Source: Chlorobium sp. (lineage in GTDB: Bacteria > Bacteroidota > Chlorobiia > Chlorobiales > Chlorobiaceae). Taken from it: a DNA stretch of 39,482 bases. Shown here piece by piece: positions 10,009-18,386 of this stretch. Each line of letters opens with the position of its first letter. The first letter of the stretch is position 1. A program made the position numbers and the translations under genes. Location of the stretch: positions 1 through 39,482 of the forward strand of contig SZYA01000045.1 of the NCBI GenBank assembly GCA_005843815.1, read 5' to 3'. The notes under the pieces are model-generated. The model saw nothing but the letters and a program-made list of their open reading frames with translations, was not told the DNA's origin and ran no database searches.

Positions 10009-10051
10009 CCGGGTACGCCTCGATACGCGCTTCGCGCTACTCGGCGACCGG
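10009..10051. repeat. Intergenic palindromic repeat (REP-like)
   Basis: The element has a small perfect hairpin, GCGC-TTC-GCGC at 10027-10037. Outer arms CCGGGTACGCC (10009-10019) and GGCGACCGG (10043-10051) pair imperfectly. Similar short GC-rich palindromes of this type are dispersed in many bacterial intergenic regions. The surrounding 231-base gap between DoxX and aroQ contains no gene I can support. Confidence 0.45.
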
Positions 10052-10136
10052 CTTTGATGGCTATTTAGTCAATAAAATCAAAGTTCAAGACGATTACTGG
10101 GATAGCGGCAATAGTTGCGGCTTTCCGGCACGAAAA

Positions 10137-10167
10137 CTGCTTGCCATGAGGGATTGCGAGCAAGCAG
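10137..10167 (-). terminator. Probable intrinsic terminator of aroQ
   Basis: The arms CTGCTTGC (10137-10144) and GCAAGCAG (10160-10167) are perfectly complementary over 8 bp with a 15-base loop. On the minus strand the stem is followed by TTTT. It begins 25 bases beyond the aroQ stop, the expected place for a rho-independent terminator. The loop is rather long, which weakens the call. Confidence 0.5.
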
Positions 10168-10191
10168 ATTCCGTTTATACCAAAACGTGCG

Positions 10192-10647
10192 TTATGGGTG
10201 GCCTTGAGAGGTAATGGCCATGAGAGCCCTCACGCCAAGATGGTAGCTGTTGGCGCCAAAGCCGCTGATAACTCCCGTACAGACTGCCGAGATCACGGAC
10301 TTGTGGCGGAACTCCTCCCGCGCATAGATATTGGAGAGGTGAACCTCTACCACTGGAATGGTTATGGCGCTGATGGCATCACGTAGAGCAATCGAATAGT
10401 GGGTAAGCGCTCCGGCGTTCAAAACCACACCACGATACCCGCCCTTGTCTTCGATATGAAAAAGTTTTCCCAGCAGTGCCCCCTCATCTTCCGAGTGAAA
10501 AAACTCAAAGGAGAGTTCAGGAAAAGCTTCCGCCAGTTCACGATTGATATCGTCAAGCGTCTTGCTGCCGTAAACCTCCGGTTCGCGTTTGCCAAGCCGT
10601 GAAAGATTCGGCCCGTTGAGAACAAGTATTGACATCTCGCTTTTCAT
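10192..10647 (-). CDS. aroQ: 3-dehydroquinate dehydratase, type II
   Basis: Type II dehydroquinase converts 3-dehydroquinate to 3-dehydroshikimate in the shikimate pathway. The 151-residue length is typical for the dodecameric enzyme. LNGPNLSRLGKREPEVYG at 10-27 contains the catalytic loop with Arg21 and Tyr26. EVHLSN at 101-106 contains the catalytic His, followed by REEFRHKS. The family more often has LNGPNLNLLG, so Ser16 and Arg17 are mild changes. A second ATG four codons in (MSILVLNG) is an alternative start, and neither has a clear ribosome binding site. A terminator-like hairpin follows. Confidence 0.95.
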   Translation of the reverse strand: MKSEMSILVLNGPNLSRLGKREPEVYGSKTLDDINRELAEAFPELSFEFFHSEDEGALLGKLFHIEDKGGYRGVVLNAGALTHYSIALRDAISAITIPVVEVHLSNIYAREEFRHKSVISAVCTGVISGFGANSYHLGVRALMAITSQGHP

Positions 10648-10698
10648 CTCTTTGAATATTTCTAATTCCGTGAATTACAGGTTATTCGGTAAGGATGT

Positions 10699-10728
10699 GG
10701 GAACGCCGAGCTGGAGCTCGGCGTTCCC
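10699..10728. repeat. Perfect 14-bp inverted repeat between hslU and aroQ
   Basis: GGGAACGCCGAGCT at 10699-10712 and AGCTCGGCGTTCCC at 10715-10728 are exact reverse complements with a 2-base spacer. CCCGGGACGCTTTAGCCCGG follows, which can itself fold. No T run follows on either strand, so it is not a standard terminator. It looks like a dispersed REP-type element sitting between the hslU end and the aroQ start. Confidence 0.7.
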
Positions 10729-10770
10729 GGGACGCTTTAGCCCGGAAGATAGTTATCGTTACGATTCGCA

Positions 10771-12309
10771 TTAAAGAATATACTGACTCAAATCGCGATC
10801 TGCCACCACATGGTTCAGCTTCTCCTTCACCATGGCTTCATCAATCTCTACGTGGTCATCAGAGAAATTTTCAGGAATATTGAACATCAACTCCTCAAGA
10901 AGATTGGTCATGATGGTATGCAGTCTCCTGGCTCCAATATTTTCAACACTCTCATTAACCTGGGCTGCAATGCGAGCAATCTCGCGAATTGCCCCCTCAC
11001 TGAAGCTCAAAGCAACCCCCTCTGTAGCGAGAAGCGCAGAATATTGCTTGATGAGAGCATTATCCGGCTGGGTGAGAATCAGGTAAAAATCCTCTTCCGT
11101 CAAACTTTTCAGCTCAACCCTGATTGGAAAACGGCCCTGTAACTCGGGAATCAAATCTGAAGGCTTTGCCACATGAAATGCGCCGGAAGCAATAAAGAGT
11201 ACATGGTCAGTCTTCACCATTCCATGCTTGGTGGCAACATTTGACCCCTCAACAATCGGCAGAAGATCCCGCTGTACCCCCTCACGACTCACATCAGGCC
11301 CTTTTCCTCCCGCTCCTGTTGATGGAGAAGCAATTTTATCGATCTCATCAATAAAGACAATGCCGGACTGCTCAACTTTGTTAATCGCCTCCTTGACCAC
11401 ACTCTCCATATCGATCAGCTTCTGTACCTCCTCCTGCTCCAGGAGCTTGCGGGCTTCAGCAATAGAGACTCTTCTCTTCTTCCGTTTCCGTGGCAATCCA
11501 CTCATCAGATCCTGCATAATGCCGCCAATCTCCTCCATCTGCCCGAGGGGCCCAAAAACCTGCATCATGCCACCGCCTGGTGAATCACCGGAGATGTCCA
11601 TCTCAATCTGACGATCCTCAAGCTTTCCACTGCGAAGACGATCCAGCATCTTTTTGCGACTTCTGCGATTCAGCTCAAGCGATTTATTCTGGCCTTCATT
11701 GGTTGGAGTCTCCCGTCCCTCTTCATCACCACTCTCCTCATCCGAAGTTTCATTCGACGGAGCAACAGGAGGAAGAAGAATGTCGAGCAGGCGATCTTCA
11801 ACAATCCGCGCCGCCTTTTCCCTAACCTCTTCCGAGCGCTCACTTCTCACCATAGCCACCGACTGATCAACAAGGTCACGGATCATCGACTCCACATCAC
11901 GCCCCACATAACCAACTTCCGTAAACTTGGATGCCTCAACTTTGACAAAGGGTGCCCGAGCAAGTTTGGCAAGCCGGCGGGCAATTTCAGTTTTTCCAAC
12001 GCCGGTAGGGCCGATCATGATAATATTGTTTGGCATAATCTCATCGCGCAAGTCATCACTCACACTCTGACGACGAAGCCTGTTGCGCAAGGCAATTGCA
12101 ACCGATTTTTTGGCATCCTTCTGACCGATAATATATTTGTCGAGCTGCGAAACAATCTGGTTCGGTGTCAGATTACTCGATGCAATAGCACTTTGCCTCC
12201 CCTTTATTGCTTCGGGCAATGCTATGACATCACCCTCACTTTTTGTACTCATATCCATGCACATTGTTAATTTCAAAAAACCGACACTGCCTGCAACCCT
12301 GACGACCAT
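10771..12309 (-). CDS. hslU: HslU (ClpY), ATPase subunit of the HslUV protease
   Basis: HslU is the AAA+ unfoldase that feeds proteins to the HslV peptidase. Numbered from the start used here, Walker A is GPTGVGKT at 100-107, the pore loop GYVGRD lies at 133-138 and Walker B VFIDE at 318-322. The inserted I-domain spans about 145-290 and contains a very acidic run near 185-206. The C-terminus ends LSQYIL, the tail that docks into HslV. The first 19 residues are atypical; ATG codons at 12264, 12258 and 12252 are alternative starts, the last giving 493 residues. The start at 12309 has a GAGG eleven bases upstream and lies 6 bases after the hslV stop. It is the last gene of the DUF3109-rpoN-hslV-hslU operon. 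Confidence 0.95.
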   Translation of the reverse strand: MVVRVAGSVGFLKLTMCMDMSTKSEGDVIALPEAIKGRQSAIASSNLTPNQIVSQLDKYIIGQKDAKKSVAIALRNRLRRQSVSDDLRDEIMPNNIIMIGPTGVGKTEIARRLAKLARAPFVKVEASKFTEVGYVGRDVESMIRDLVDQSVAMVRSERSEEVREKAARIVEDRLLDILLPPVAPSNETSDEESGDEEGRETPTNEGQNKSLELNRRSRKKMLDRLRSGKLEDRQIEMDISGDSPGGGMMQVFGPLGQMEEIGGIMQDLMSGLPRKRKKRRVSIAEARKLLEQEEVQKLIDMESVVKEAINKVEQSGIVFIDEIDKIASPSTGAGGKGPDVSREGVQRDLLPIVEGSNVATKHGMVKTDHVLFIASGAFHVAKPSDLIPELQGRFPIRVELKSLTEEDFYLILTQPDNALIKQYSALLATEGVALSFSEGAIREIARIAAQVNESVENIGARRLHTIMTNLLEELMFNIPENFSDDHVEIDEAMVKEKLNHVVADRDLSQYIL

Positions 12310-12315
12310 GAACAG

Positions 12316-12864
12316 TCAAACCTCCTCAACAACAATATGGTCGTTGGTGTAAATACAGATATCTGCAGCTATCTTCAAACTTTCATGCACGATCTCCTTT
12401 GCAGAAAGAGTGGTGTGCTGCATGAGAGAACGAGCTGCCGCCAGCGCGTACATACTCCCGCTGCCAATGGCGACAATACCATCCTCCGGCTCAATCACAT
12501 CCCCGGTTCCAGAGATTATCAGCGCCTTGTCGTTACTGACAATGGCAAGCATCGCCTCCAGACGGCGAAGGTACTTGTCTGTTCTCCAGTCTCTGGCGAG
12601 CTCAACGGCAGCACGCTCAAGCTTGCCATTATAGGCTTCAAGCTTCGTCTCAAAGCGGTCCAGCAGGGTCAGGGCATCCGCTGTTGCTCCAGCAAAACCT
12701 GCAACCAGCTTTCCCTGATAGAGCCTCCTGATCTTCCGGGTTGAATGCTTGACAACCGTATTGCCAAGGGTCATCTGGCCATCGCTTCCAAGCGCAGCCT
12801 TGCCATCACGTATCACACCAATAACCGTCGTTGAACGGATCTGAGGCCTTTCACTATGCTTCAT
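12316..12864 (-). CDS. hslV: HslV (ClpQ), peptidase subunit of the HslUV protease
   Basis: HslV is a threonine peptidase that forms two stacked hexamers capped by HslU. The 182-residue protein has the catalytic region RSTTVIGV, so Thr12 should become the N-terminal nucleophile after removal of an 11-residue propeptide; this is longer than in E. coli but similar to some other bacteria. [11 protein letters not shown] and ICIYTNDHI at the end are family hallmarks. I chose the ATG at 12864 over the adjacent TTG at 12867. The gene starts 3 bases past the rpoN stop and ends 6 bases before hslU, so it belongs to the same transcript. Confidence 0.95.
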   Translation of the reverse strand: MKHSERPQIRSTTVIGVIRDGKAALGSDGQMTLGNTVVKHSTRKIRRLYQGKLVAGFAGATADALTLLDRFETKLEAYNGKLERAAVELARDWRTDKYLRRLEAMLAIVSNDKALIISGTGDVIEPEDGIVAIGSGSMYALAAARSLMQHTTLSAKEIVHESLKIAADICIYTNDHIVVEEV

Positions 12865-12867
12865 CAA

Positions 12868-14322
12868 TCAAAATATTTTTTTTCTTAATCTTGCCACTGG
12901 AATTTGCATTTGTTCACGGTATTTTGCAACCGTTCTTCTTGCAATATGCACTCCCCTGTTAACCAGCATCTCCGCCAGACGATCATCACTCCATGGCTGC
13001 TCAGGCTCCTCCTCCTTCACCATCTCTGCAATATACTGCCGGATTATCTTGCTCGAAAGATCGTCACCCTCCTCCATCGAAAGTCCTATTCCGAAAAAAT
13101 ACTTCAGTTCATACAAACCAAAACGGGTCTGCACATATTTGCCATTGACTGCCCGACTGATGGTCGAAATATCAAGCCCGGTCTCAGCCGCAATGGTTTT
13201 CATGCCAAGCGGTATCACCTGCTCAGGCCCGGAGATAAAGAAGGCATACTGATGCTTCATCAACGCCTCAATCACCTTAAGCAAGGTCTGCCGTCGTGTT
13301 GCCAGCGCTGTGGTAAACTCCTGCGCCCTCTGCATATTCTTTCGGATAAACTGCTTCTCCTCTTTCGGCCCTTTTCTGTTTTTCAGCAGCTCCTGATAGC
13401 GATCTGTCACCTTGACCGATAGTGCGCTTCGATCATTGAGTGCAGCAGTCAACTCGCCATTGTCGTAAGTGACCACAAAGTCAGGGGTGATATAGTGCCC
13501 CCCCTCATCATGAAAAATTCCGGGATGCGGATCAAGGGCGATAATCGCCGAAACGGCCGCTTCGACTCTCTCTTTGGGCACCCCAAGCTTTTTAATGAGC
13601 AGCTCAAACCGGCGATGGAAAAAATCATCAAAATGGTCATGGAGAATTTTTGTCGCAAGCTCAACAGTTCTCAAGTCATACCGGCTGGCGACAACCCGCA
13701 GTTGCACAAGAAGCCGTTCACGAAGATCACGAACAGCCACCCCCGGCGGATCAAGAACATGGATCTTACAAAGGATCCGTTCCATATCGACCTCGCCCGC
13801 TTCAATGCCCTGAAAGTGCAGACTATCAATAATAATATCATACCCTTCAGTAAAGTAACCATCACCATCAAGATTTCCGAGTATCTCAATAGCAATCTTC
13901 ACCTCACGCTCCCCGACATCCTCATGCAGCGCCAGTTGCTTCAACAGCGTCTCATGAAAACTGTCGTACTGAACCGCCTGAAAAAATCGCTCTTTCGAGG
14001 GACTTTCATGGGTGAAATTGAGCCGTCCTTCAGAGGTTTCGCCAGATGGAGGAGCTTCGGAGCGCTCCTTGAGAGAGCTTTTGCTGAACCTCTCAACAGC
14101 ATCGAACATATCGTCACCTGCTGAGCGATCAATCTCTGTGGTAGCAGCATCACCACCACCCTCTCTTGGCTCCTCAACCAGCTCCAGAAGAGGATTTTCC
14201 TGCACCTCTTCATAAATCCGCTGTTCAAGATTCTGCATTGGAAGCTGAAGAAGCTGGCTGCTGAGTATCTGTTGTACCGAGAGCTGTTGCTGCTGTTTTT
14301 GCTGAAGCCTTATTTCAGCCAT
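12868..14322 (-). CDS. rpoN: RNA polymerase sigma-54 factor
   Basis: RpoN directs RNA polymerase to -24/-12 promoters that need an AAA+ activator, often for nitrogen fixation and related regulons. The 484-residue protein starts with the Gln- and Leu-rich region I (LQQKQQQQLSVQQILSS) that contacts activators. An acidic region II follows at 50-70, then the core-binding domain, then the RpoN box ARRTVAKYRE at 461-470, which reads the -24 element. The length is normal. It overlaps DUF3109 by one base upstream and is followed by hslV after 3 bases. Confidence 0.96.
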   Translation of the reverse strand: MAEIRLQQKQQQQLSVQQILSSQLLQLPMQNLEQRIYEEVQENPLLELVEEPREGGGDAATTEIDRSAGDDMFDAVERFSKSSLKERSEAPPSGETSEGRLNFTHESPSKERFFQAVQYDSFHETLLKQLALHEDVGEREVKIAIEILGNLDGDGYFTEGYDIIIDSLHFQGIEAGEVDMERILCKIHVLDPPGVAVRDLRERLLVQLRVVASRYDLRTVELATKILHDHFDDFFHRRFELLIKKLGVPKERVEAAVSAIIALDPHPGIFHDEGGHYITPDFVVTYDNGELTAALNDRSALSVKVTDRYQELLKNRKGPKEEKQFIRKNMQRAQEFTTALATRRQTLLKVIEALMKHQYAFFISGPEQVIPLGMKTIAAETGLDISTISRAVNGKYVQTRFGLYELKYFFGIGLSMEEGDDLSSKIIRQYIAEMVKEEEPEQPWSDDRLAEMLVNRGVHIARRTVAKYREQMQIPVARLRKKIF

Positions 14323-14894
14323 TATCGGAAGAATGACGCATCGACATAAGCTTTCAGATCCGCTACCCAGTCACGACCAAACCGTAACTCAAGAGCGGGA
14401 GAGAGATAATCAATAAGTTGCACCTTGCACTCCCGGCCCGCCTTTCTGGCAGTGCGACACATGGAGTGCTGCTCATAGACAAGATAATCCAAACCAAACT
14501 TTTTTCTTACCCTTATTGGAAACAATCGGCAGGATATTGGCTTGTCAAACCCCAAAACCCCCTCACGACGGGCGATCTCAATGGCGCAGAAGGTGATGCC
14601 GTCACGACTACAGGTAAAGACACACTCCGCATTCTCGACTGTTCTCGTGTACTGAACACCCTGATACACCTCGACAGGGCCATGTCGGCGGAGATAGCGC
14701 AACCCTTTTTCCGGGAGCATCCTGAGCAACTCTTCAGGCAACTCCTGGAGCTGCTCTGCCTCTACTGGCGATAATGGTGCGCCAAGCTCCCCTTCAACAC
14801 AACACGCTCCCCGACATTCATGGAGATCGCAGGAAAAAAAAGCCTTTAACACCTCTTTTTCTATCAGAACACTACCAATGGAAACCAGCGACAT
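14322..14894 (-). CDS. DUF3109 family cysteine-rich protein
   Basis: About 190 residues with a conserved set of Cys: HECRGACC near the N-terminus, CVFTCSRDGITFC in the middle and CRLFPIR then MCRTARKAGREC later. This pattern is typical of DUF3109, whose spacing resembles zinc or Fe-S binding sites. The function is unknown. The ATG at 14894 is preferred to the GTG at 14900, because the GTG lies inside the AGG ribosome binding site. The last base of the gene is the first base of rpoN, so the two are tightly coupled. It is probably the first gene of the rpoN-hslVU operon. Confidence 0.82.
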   Translation of the reverse strand: MSLVSIGSVLIEKEVLKAFFSCDLHECRGACCVEGELGAPLSPVEAEQLQELPEELLRMLPEKGLRYLRRHGPVEVYQGVQYTRTVENAECVFTCSRDGITFCAIEIARREGVLGFDKPISCRLFPIRVRKKFGLDYLVYEQHSMCRTARKAGRECKVQLIDYLSPALELRFGRDWVADLKAYVDASFFR

Positions 14895-15156
14895 AACCAC
14901 CTGTCATTTCATGAGAATGAGGAAGAAGATCAAATATCCGCACTGAACCTCCCTGTCAAGGGCAGAACCGATAAATATTGTTGATGGACATTGTGCAATC
15001 AGCATCAGGGAATTGGCAATCATCTCTTATTTCAACCCAAAACATCCAATATCTCCTTTATATGGGATTTACATACAATTAAATATTATCTACCTTCAAA
15101 GCTTGCAGAAACCTGGTATGGCACACCGTGACATCGAGAACAAGATGGAGACCATC
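14895..15156. other. Non-coding region upstream of the rpoN operon and Nif11 relic
   Basis: This AT-rich stretch should hold the promoters of both the leftward DUF3109-rpoN operon and the rightward relic. A TGGCAC matching a sigma-54 -24 element occurs at 15119-15124, but the -12 position lacks GC, so I do not call a promoter. No further gene is visible. Confidence 0.4.
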
Positions 15157-15328
15157 ATGTCAGTAGAACAAGCTAAATCGTTAATTAATTGAACGAATAA
15201 AATCAGATATTGTTTTCAAAGTTCGGCTCATATCAATAGATAATGTCGATGAAAAGTTGAAGACACCATTTATGATCGACACCAGTGGATTCTACTACAA
15301 ACACCTCTTTACGGAAGATCGTCATTAA
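15157..15328 (+). pseudogene. Frameshifted Nif11-like peptide gene
   Basis: An ATG at 15157 preceded by GGAG with six bases of spacing opens MSVEQAKSLIN and then stops at TGA 15190-15192. The DNA around the break is TTAATTAATT at 15181-15190, a tandem TTAA. Removing one 4-base unit joins the frame to ERIKSDIVFKVRLIS and onward to TAA at 15326-15328, giving a 55-residue protein. This pattern (MSxEQAKxLIERIKSD, then a GFYY segment before the acidic end) matches the Nif11 domain found in nitrogen-fixation-associated peptides and leader peptides of RiPP precursors. No core peptide with a double-Gly cut site follows. The broken frame lies 21 bases before an MFS exporter. The gene is called a pseudogene because no recoding signal is evident. 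Confidence 0.65.
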
Positions 15329-15349
15329 TAACAATCCGATAACCGCTTC

Positions 15350-16567
15350 ATGCCATTTTCAGCTCACTCCAATCGACCTTTTTTAAAGCTGTTGTCCTTT
15401 CGACTCTTCATCGTGCTGGCCTATCAGATGATGGCGATTGTCGTTGGCTGGCACATCTATGAACTGACGCACGACACCCTTGCGCTTGGCTTAATCGGGC
15501 TGGCTGAGGTTATCCCCTACTTCTCCTGCGCACTCTTTGCCGGTTATGCGGTAGATCACCACTCTCGCCGCCTCTTTGGTGTTCTCGCCTCTCTGATGGT
15601 CTTTCTTAGCGCGCTGGCGCTTACTGCTGTGGCTTTTGGCTGGATATACGGCAATACCGTCTGGTGGCTTTACGGTGCCATTGCCTTTAATGGGGTAGCT
15701 CGCGCCTTTATCAGTCCATCATACAGCTCAATGTTCGCCATCATTCTGCCGCGTGAAGAGTATGCGCGTGCCTCCAGTATCGGCAGCTCGGTCTTCCAGC
15801 TTGGGCTGGTGGTCGGCCCGGCGTTAGGAGGCATTCTTGTTGGATGGGCTGGCAAGAGCGCTGGCTATGGGGTGTCTGCTCTTTTGAGCCTCGCCGCTGC
15901 CGCATCTCTGCTGTCGCTCCGGGTCAAAGAGCCTCCACCAGCGGAAAGCGCACCCATCTTCACCAGTATCGCGGGAGGACTCCGATTCGTCTTCAGCAAC
16001 CAGATTATCCTCGGCGCACTCTCACTCGATATGTTTGCCGTACTCTTTGGTGGAGCGGTGGCGTTGCTTCCTGCCTTTATTCAGGATGTCTTTCATTACG
16101 GCCCTGAGGGTCTCGGTATTCTTCGTGCTGCCCCGGCAATAGGAGCGGTGGCAACCGGACTGTTCCTTGCTCGACACCCAATCAATCTTCATGCCGGGCG
16201 CTGGCTGCTGGCGGCTGTGGCAGGGTTCGGCCTCTGCATTATCTCCTTTGCCTTATCCACAAGTATCTGGCTTGCAGGCTCATTCTTGATTCTCTCGGGT
16301 ATTTGCGACGGCGTGTCGGTGGTGATGCGCACCACCATCATGCAGTTGGTGACCCCCGACGACATGCGTGGCCGAGTTTCGGCCATCAACGGCATCTTTA
16401 TTGGCTCATCCAACGAACTGGGGGCTCTGGAATCGGGTATTGCCGCACGCTTGATGGGGCTGATACCATCGGTGATTTTTGGAGGAGTGATGACGCTGGC
16501 TGTGGTTGCGACCACAACAAAACTGGCACCAAAACTGAGGCGGCTGGAGCTGCATCAGTTGTACTGA
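15350..16567 (+). CDS. MFS transporter, EntS-like exporter branch
   Basis: A 405-residue protein with about twelve hydrophobic segments. The opening FRLFIVLAYQMMAIVVGWHIYELT and the following helix (GLAEVIPYFSCALFAGYAVD) match the EntS/DHA3 branch, which includes siderophore and macrolide exporters. DMRGRVSAINGIFIGSSNELG between helices 10 and 11 is also typical of that branch. The substrate is unknown. It follows a broken Nif11-type gene after 21 bases and may have been co-transcribed with it. Confidence 0.85.
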   Translation: MPFSAHSNRPFLKLLSFRLFIVLAYQMMAIVVGWHIYELTHDTLALGLIGLAEVIPYFSCALFAGYAVDHHSRRLFGVLASLMVFLSALALTAVAFGWIYGNTVWWLYGAIAFNGVARAFISPSYSSMFAIILPREEYARASSIGSSVFQLGLVVGPALGGILVGWAGKSAGYGVSALLSLAAAASLLSLRVKEPPPAESAPIFTSIAGGLRFVFSNQIILGALSLDMFAVLFGGAVALLPAFIQDVFHYGPEGLGILRAAPAIGAVATGLFLARHPINLHAGRWLLAAVAGFGLCIISFALSTSIWLAGSFLILSGICDGVSVVMRTTIMQLVTPDDMRGRVSAINGIFIGSSNELGALESGIAARLMGLIPSVIFGGVMTLAVVATTTKLAPKLRRLELHQLY

Positions 16568-16580
16568 TGGCGAAGGCGGC

Positions 16581-16916
16581 TCAGGCTTTTCTGACAAATT
16601 CCGATTTTAATTGCATCGCCCCAAAACCATCGATCTTGCAGTCGATGTCATGATCACCGTCAACAAGGCGAATGTTCTTCACCTTCGTGCCACCCTTCAG
16701 CGGCGATGAAGAGCCCTTGACCTTGAGATCCTTGATCACTGTCACCGTATCACCATCCTGCAACAGGTTGCCATTCGCATCCTTCCAGACTCGGGCCGTT
16801 TCCGACAACGGGGCTGAGGCGCTCCATTCGTGGGCGCACTCGGGGCAGGTCAAAAGGGCCCCAACCTCGTAGGTGTATTCCGAATTACATTTTGGACAGT
16901 TCGGCAAGTGGCTCAT
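16581..16916 (-). CDS. yjdM: YjdM (PhnA) family zinc-ribbon protein
   Basis: A 111-residue protein with an N-terminal zinc ribbon, Cys7, Cys10, Cys24 and Cys27. A compact domain follows with [23 protein letters not shown] and [18 protein letters not shown], the signature of the YjdM/PhnA family. The historic name PhnA came from the phosphonate operon, but the family is widespread without phosphonate genes and its function is not settled. None of the neighbours is a phosphonate gene. It is convergent with the MFS gene, with a 13-base gap. Confidence 0.88.
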   Translation of the reverse strand: MSHLPNCPKCNSEYTYEVGALLTCPECAHEWSASAPLSETARVWKDANGNLLQDGDTVTVIKDLKVKGSSSPLKGGTKVKNIRLVDGDHDIDCKIDGFGAMQLKSEFVRKA

Positions 16917-17173
16917 GATGGTACCTTTTCAAAATTTTCCAGCAAAAACTTTTTCGACATAATAAGAATCTTCGCGATAAAGCATTGAAAACCTTTGACC
17001 ATATTGCCTGCTTCGATTACATCATCTCTTTTTTCAACAATCAGGTAGCCTCTTCTCTTTGCTTTCCGCCTGGTGACAGCGTTGCACGAGCATCGCAGAC
17101 AAGACAAAAGGTTGTTTTTACCAGATAAGTATGTATATTGAAAGCAAAGTATTCAATCTGCATACTTGCCACC

Positions 17174-18340
17174 ATGAAATATCTCAAGCGATTGATCACA
17201 ACCGAGGTTGAAGAGGGGCTGAAACACTCCCCGGTCACTGCGGTTATCGGGCCACGGCAGTGCGGAAAATCAACCCTGACACGCCATCTTCTCACCTACG
17301 ATCGCCCGTTTCTTTACCTCGATCTTGAAAAACCCTCCGACCTGCGAAAACTCGAAGAGCCGGAATGGTTTTTTATTTCACAGAAGGAGAAGCTGATCTG
17401 CATTGATGAAGTGCAGCGAAAACCCGATCTCTTTCCCCTTATCCGGAGCATGGTGGATGAGTGGGGTGAGAATGGTCATTTTCTTGTTCTCGGTTCAGCC
17501 TCCCGTGATCTGCTCAGGCAGAGTTCGGAATCACTTGCCGGACGCATTACCTACAAGCAGTTGACCCCTTTTTTATGGGAGGAGGTTAAAGAGCAGCTCT
17601 CTATTGAACACTATCTCACGGCTGGAGGGTTCCCGCGAAGCCTGCTGCAAAAGATACCGGAGGTCTCATATCAATGGCGAGAGGATTTTATTGCAACCTT
17701 CCTTGAGCGCGATCTTCTGCAATGGAGTGGCTTTTCACCACAAACCATGCGACGGCTGTGGCTGATGCTGGCTCATAATAACGGTCAGATGGTAAACCTC
17801 TCAACGATCGGCGGATCTCTCGGAGTCAGCCACACCACCGTGCGAAACTACCTTGACTTGCTGCAGGAGACCTTTATGGTGAACATCCTGCTGCCGTTTA
17901 TCTCCAATACCGGCAAGCGTCTGGTCAAAACGCCAAAAGTCTATATTGCTGACACAGGTATCATTGCTGCGCTGCTTGGATTGAACGATTTCAACCAGTT
18001 TGCTGGCCATCCGGTTTTTGGCTCATTATGGGAGAGTATGGTGATTGCCAATCTCAAAGGGATATTTCCGCGTGCAGAGCTCTCATTTTACAGAACCTCC
18101 AATGGAACAGAAATCGATATTTTGCTCCAACTTTCAGGAAAGCTTATTGCCATTGAGTGCAAGGCATCCGTGGCACCAGCGCTTTCGAGAGGGAGTTATT
18201 TTGCAAGAGAGGATATTGCTCCGCTGCATACATTTGTTGTTGCTCCGGTAGCGCAAAGCTACTCTCTCAAACCTGGAATTTCCGTTGTGACGCTGTCGGA
18301 TCTTGTAACAGGAATACGGGAGCTGTTTGCAAACAATTGA
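17174..18340 (+). CDS. AAA_14 ATPase with DUF4143 C-terminal domain
   Basis: A 388-residue protein starting MKYLKRLITTEVEE at the ATG at 17174; a TTG in frame at 17138 is less likely. Walker A GPRQCGKST lies at 26-34 and Walker B LICIDEVQ near 74-81. The C-terminal DUF4143 ends in TEIDILLQLSGKLIAIECKA, where Asp, Glu and Lys form a PD-(D/E)XK-like pattern, though nuclease activity is unproven. Proteins of this design are very common in Chlorobi and other bacteria and archaea; they are often called ATPases of unknown role. It is flanked by accessory genes (yjdM and a DinD chimera), so it may have arrived by transfer. Confidence 0.85.
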   Translation: MKYLKRLITTEVEEGLKHSPVTAVIGPRQCGKSTLTRHLLTYDRPFLYLDLEKPSDLRKLEEPEWFFISQKEKLICIDEVQRKPDLFPLIRSMVDEWGENGHFLVLGSASRDLLRQSSESLAGRITYKQLTPFLWEEVKEQLSIEHYLTAGGFPRSLLQKIPEVSYQWREDFIATFLERDLLQWSGFSPQTMRRLWLMLAHNNGQMVNLSTIGGSLGVSHTTVRNYLDLLQETFMVNILLPFISNTGKRLVKTPKVYIADTGIIAALLGLNDFNQFAGHPVFGSLWESMVIANLKGIFPRAELSFYRTSNGTEIDILLQLSGKLIAIECKASVAPALSRGSYFAREDIAPLHTFVVAPVAQSYSLKPGISVVTLSDLVTGIRELFANN

Positions 18341-18386
18341 CAACTCAATGTTCGAACAAGTGTGACTGTTCTGATTTTGGTGCTCT

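Noticed and set aside
9996-10214. A 72-codon plus-strand frame in the DoxX-aroQ gap
   Set aside because: It passes through a palindromic repeat and a terminator hairpin, has no ribosome site and no protein-like pattern.
15119-15133. TGGCAC resembling a sigma-54 -24 element before the Nif11 relic
   Set aside because: The -12 position has CA in place of GC at the required spacing and there is no sign of an activator site.
16581-16916. Phosphonate metabolism gene suggested by the old name PhnA
   Set aside because: YjdM proteins are widespread without phosphonate genes and none of the neighbours belongs to that pathway.
16913-17107. A 64-codon minus-strand frame whose stop overlaps the yjdM start by ATGA
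   Set aside because: No ribosome binding site and no recognisable family. The overlap may be chance, and most of its length lies in the normal promoter space between yjdM and the ATPase gene.
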